This document shows, one piece after another, positions 61,567 to 64,000 of a stretch of DNA of 64,000 nt. The stretch covers positions 2,795,001 to 2,859,000 of the forward strand of contig NZ_JALJWV010000001.1 of the NCBI RefSeq assembly GCF_024169655.1. Direction: 5' to 3'. A program made the position numbers and the translations under genes. Source of the DNA: Pseudomonas marginalis. Lineage in GTDB: Bacteria > Pseudomonadota > Gammaproteobacteria > Pseudomonadales > Pseudomonadaceae. The notes under the pieces are model-generated. The model had not been told where the DNA came from and made no database searches. It was given only the letters and a program-made list of their open reading frames with translations. Position 1 is the stretch's first letter; the number at the start of each line of letters is the position of its first letter.

Positions 61567-62864
61567 GCATTCTCACTGTTGAACAACGCGGCGCCGGTTT
61601 CTTCGTGCGCATGGGCTGGTGGCTGACGGTGCTCGGCGCCGGTGGGTTTTTCCTCTGGGCCAGCCTGGCGCCGCTGGACCAGGGCATTCCGGTACAGGGC
61701 ACCGTGGTGGTTTCGGGCAAGCGCAAGGCGGTGCAGACCTTCAGCCCCGGTGTGGTCAGCCGGATTCTTGTGCGTGAAGGTGAGACGGTCAAACAGGGCC
61801 AGCCGCTGTTTCGTCTTGACCAGACCCAGAACCAGGCCGATGTGCAATCGCTGCAAGCGCAGTACCGCATGGCCTGGGCCAGTGTGGCGCGTTGGCAGAG
61901 CGAACGCGACAATCGCGCCGTCATCGTTTTCCCCGCCGAACTCAGCGCCACTCCCGACCCCGCGCTGGCCTTGGTGCTAGAAGGTCAACGCCAACTGTTC
62001 AGCAGCCGCCGCGAAGCCTTTGCCCGCGAACAGGCGGGGATTCGCGCGAATATCGACGGCGCCAGGGCGCAGCTCAATGGCATGCGCCGCGCGCGCAGCG
62101 ACCTGACCGCCCAGGCCCAATCCCTGCGCGACCAACTGAGCAATCTGCAGCCCTTGGCCGACAATGGCTACATCCCACGCAATCGCTTGATGGAGTACCA
62201 GCGCCAGTTGTCCCAGGTGCAACAGGACCTGGCGCAGAACACTGGCGAAAGCGGCCGCGTGGAGCAGGGCATCCTCGAATCGAGGCTCAAACTGCAGCAG
62301 CACAGCGAGGAATACCAGAAGGAAGTGCGCAGCCAACTGGCCGACGCGCAACTGCGCAGCCTGACCCTGGAGCAGCAACTCACGTCCGCCGGGTTCGACC
62401 TGCAGCACAGCGAAATCAACGCGCCGGCCGATGGCATTGCGGTCAACCTTGGCGTGCACACCGAAGGGGCGGTGGTGCGCGCCGGGGAAACCTTGCTGGA
62501 GATTGTGCCCCAGGGTACGCGGTTGGAAGTCGAGGGGCATTTGCCGGTCCACCTGGTGGACAAGGTCGGCACCCACCTGCCGGTCGATATTCTGTTCACC
62601 GCCTTCAATCAGAGCCGTACCCCGCGTGTGCCGGGAGAGGTCAGCCTGATTTCCGCCGACCAACTGCTCGACGAAAAAACCGGCGCGCCGTACTACGTGC
62701 TGCGCACCACCGTCAGCGAGGCCGCGCTGGAAACACTCCACGGCCTGGTGATCAAGCCAGGCATGCCCGCCGAGATGTTCGTGCGTACCGGCGAGCGCTC
62801 GTTGCTCAATTACCTGTTCAAGCCGCTGCTCGACCGCGCCGGCTCTGCGTTGACCGAGGAATGA
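61563..62864 (+). CDS. aprE: Type I secretion membrane-fusion protein AprE
   Basis: 433 residues, ATGA overlap with aprD. One N-terminal membrane helix (about 17-37), a HlyD-type lipoyl hairpin start (IPVQGTVVVSGKRKAVQTFS), a long coiled coil (about 130-270) and a C-terminal β-barrel (MPAEMFVRTGERS) are present. It bridges AprD to the outer-membrane channel AprF. Confidence 0.96.
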   Translation: MSILTVEQRGAGFFVRMGWWLTVLGAGGFFLWASLAPLDQGIPVQGTVVVSGKRKAVQTFSPGVVSRILVREGETVKQGQPLFRLDQTQNQADVQSLQAQYRMAWASVARWQSERDNRAVIVFPAELSATPDPALALVLEGQRQLFSSRREAFAREQAGIRANIDGARAQLNGMRRARSDLTAQAQSLRDQLSNLQPLADNGYIPRNRLMEYQRQLSQVQQDLAQNTGESGRVEQGILESRLKLQQHSEEYQKEVRSQLADAQLRSLTLEQQLTSAGFDLQHSEINAPADGIAVNLGVHTEGAVVRAGETLLEIVPQGTRLEVEGHLPVHLVDKVGTHLPVDILFTAFNQSRTPRVPGEVSLISADQLLDEKTGAPYYVLRTTVSEAALETLHGLVIKPGMPAEMFVRTGERSLLNYLFKPLLDRAGSALTEE

Positions 62865-62866
62865 AC

Positions 62867-64000
62867 ATGAAACCGTTGTTCATCGCCTTGCTGTTGAGCT
62901 GTGCGCCTGCCCAGGCCGCCATGGGCCCGTTCGATGTGTACGAACAGGCTCTGCGCAACGATCCAGTGTTTCTCGGCGCGATCAAGGAGCGCGACGCCGG
63001 CCTGGAAAACCGCACCATCGGCCGCGCCGGGCTGCTGCCGCGGCTGTCCTACAACTACAACAAAGGGCGCAACAATTCCCAAGCGCACCTGCCTGACGGG
63101 CGCGGCGGCAGCTATCGCGACGAGCGTAATTACAACAGCTACGGCTCCACCTTCAGCCTGCAGCAGCCGCTGTTCGACTACGAAGCCTATGCCAACTACC
63201 GCAAGGGCGTGGCCCAGGCGCTGTTTGCCGATGAAAGTTTTCGCGACAAGAGCCAGGCGCTGCTGGTGCGGGTGCTGAGCTATTACACCCAAGCGTTGTT
63301 CGCTCAAGACCAGATCGAGATTGCCCGCGCCAAGAAAAAGGCCTTCGAGCAGCAGTTTCAGCAGAACCAGCACCTGTTCCAGCAGGGCGAGGGCACGCGC
63401 ACCGACATCCTTGAAGCCGAATCGCGCTATGAGCTGGCCACTGCCGAAGAAATCCAGGCGCTGGATGAACGGGACGCCTCGTTAAGAGAGTTGGGCGCGT
63501 TGATCGGCGTGCAGAGCGTCAACATCAACGACCTCGCGCCGCTCAATCAGCGTTTCGCCGCCTTCAGCCTGACGCCGGCCAACTACGACACCTGGCACGC
63601 GCTGGCGATCAGCAACAACCCGACGCTGGCCTCGCAACGCCAGGCCCTGGAAGTGGCGCGTTATGAAGTGGAGCGCAACCGCGCCGGGCACCTGCCGAAG
63701 ATCACCGCGTATGCCAGTTCGCGCCAGCAGGAGTCCGACAGCGGCAACACCTACAACCAGCGCTACGACACCAACACCATTGGCGTCGAAGTCAGCCTGC
63801 CGCTATATGCCGGTGGCGCTATCTCTGCCTCCACGCGCCAGGCCAGTCGCGCCATGGAGCAGGCCGAATACGAGCTGGAAGGCAAGACCCGTGAAACCCT
63901 GATCGAACTGCGTCGCCAGTTCAGCGCCTGCCTGTCGGGCGTCAGCAAGCTACGCGCCTACCAGAAAGCCCTGACCTCGGCCGAGGCGCTGGTGGTGTCG
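62867..64000 (+). CDS. aprF: Type I secretion outer-membrane channel AprF, 3' end outside the window
   Basis: At least 378 residues; the frame is open to the window end. A signal peptide (about 1-19, APAQA-AM) is followed by TolC-type repeats: DVYEQALRNDPVFLGA at the start, QQPLFDYEAYANYRKG, EGTRTDILEAESRYELA and a second-half NNPTLASQRQALEVARYEVE. It starts 2 bp after the aprE stop. It completes the tripartite exporter for AprX. Confidence 0.93.
   Translation, partial: MKPLFIALLLSCAPAQAAMGPFDVYEQALRNDPVFLGAIKERDAGLENRTIGRAGLLPRLSYNYNKGRNNSQAHLPDGRGGSYRDERNYNSYGSTFSLQQPLFDYEAYANYRKGVAQALFADESFRDKSQALLVRVLSYYTQALFAQDQIEIARAKKKAFEQQFQQNQHLFQQGEGTRTDILEAESRYELATAEEIQALDERDASLRELGALIGVQSVNINDLAPLNQRFAAFSLTPANYDTWHALAISNNPTLASQRQALEVARYEVERNRAGHLPKITAYASSRQQESDSGNTYNQRYDTNTIGVEVSLPLYAGGAISASTRQASRAMEQAEYELEGKTRETLIELRRQFSACLSGVSKLRAYQKALTSAEALVVS

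Overview
This window reads as a chromosomal segment of a Pseudomonas of the fluorescens group. The evidence is the high GC and the gene content: an aprX-I-D-E-F alkaline protease locus, a DUF1652 protein, a phosphoglucomutase of 548 residues, a mexS/mexT pair, and short GTAGGAGC-type hairpins. No rRNA, tRNA, CRISPR array or intact transposase/integrase was found. All calls come from reading the sequence and remembered family features; no database was searched.

Layout. (1) 1-3.4 kb: end of a thymidylate-kinase-like P-loop gene, a CptA/EptC-type phosphoethanolamine transferase, and a MexT-like LysR regulator. (2) 3.4-11.6 kb: an accessory island on the minus strand. It holds a compact three-gene operon: a membrane-anchored TerB-N/TerB/TerB-C protein, a BrxD-like ATPase and an Lhr/BrxHI-like helicase. 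A 93-bp direct repeat (one mismatch) flanks it, and IS256-type and glutathione-S-transferase fragments lie beside it. This is the best candidate for a poorly described system, probably DNA processing or phage defence. (3) 11.6-37.8 kb: an XRE-cupin regulator divergent from an EamA transporter, then an aromatic catabolic island. Within the island are a BenM/CatM-like LysR regulator; a DUF1302-DUF1329-YCF48-RND envelope module; a chemoreceptor; a DmpR/XylR-type sigma-54 activator; and catechol 2,3-dioxygenase, six-component phenol hydroxylase and the dehydrogenase branch of the meta pathway. The order R-B-K-L-M-N-O-P-C-E-H-I-F-G is, as I recall, that of the lap (alkylphenol) cluster of Pseudomonas sp. 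KL28. An SDR lacking its catalytic residues, a second tautomerase and a DmpQ/XylT-type ferredoxin follow.

(4) 37.8-40.2 kb: divergent mexT and mexS, with no mexEF-oprN beside mexT. (5) 40.2-50.9 kb: an unrecognised 478-residue protein with a MocR-type regulator, pgm, a pirin, a UvrD-like helicase, a DUF1652 protein, a SnoaL-AraC fusion and a small orphan. (6) 51-57.5 kb: an amine/amide module (FAD oxidoreductase, cupin, PotF-like binding protein, LuxR regulator, APC permease, P1/DmpA peptidase). (7) 57.9-64 kb: serralysin AprX, its inhibitor AprI and the type I secretion system AprDEF; aprF runs off the window.

How the parts connect. LapR probably drives the lap operon from a -24/-12 promoter at 24920-24936. 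A LysR-type ATAC-N7-GTAT box occurs both at the LysR/DUF1302 divergent promoter (14392) and just before lapC (30690). This suggests that the LysR protein co-regulates the envelope module and the lower pathway separately from the LapR-driven upper pathway. TGCCCCCA-type repeats with a 12-bp period, similar to integrase arm sites, lie at both edges of the catabolic island (11.56 and 37.82-37.88 kb). They fit acquisition of the whole block next to mexT.
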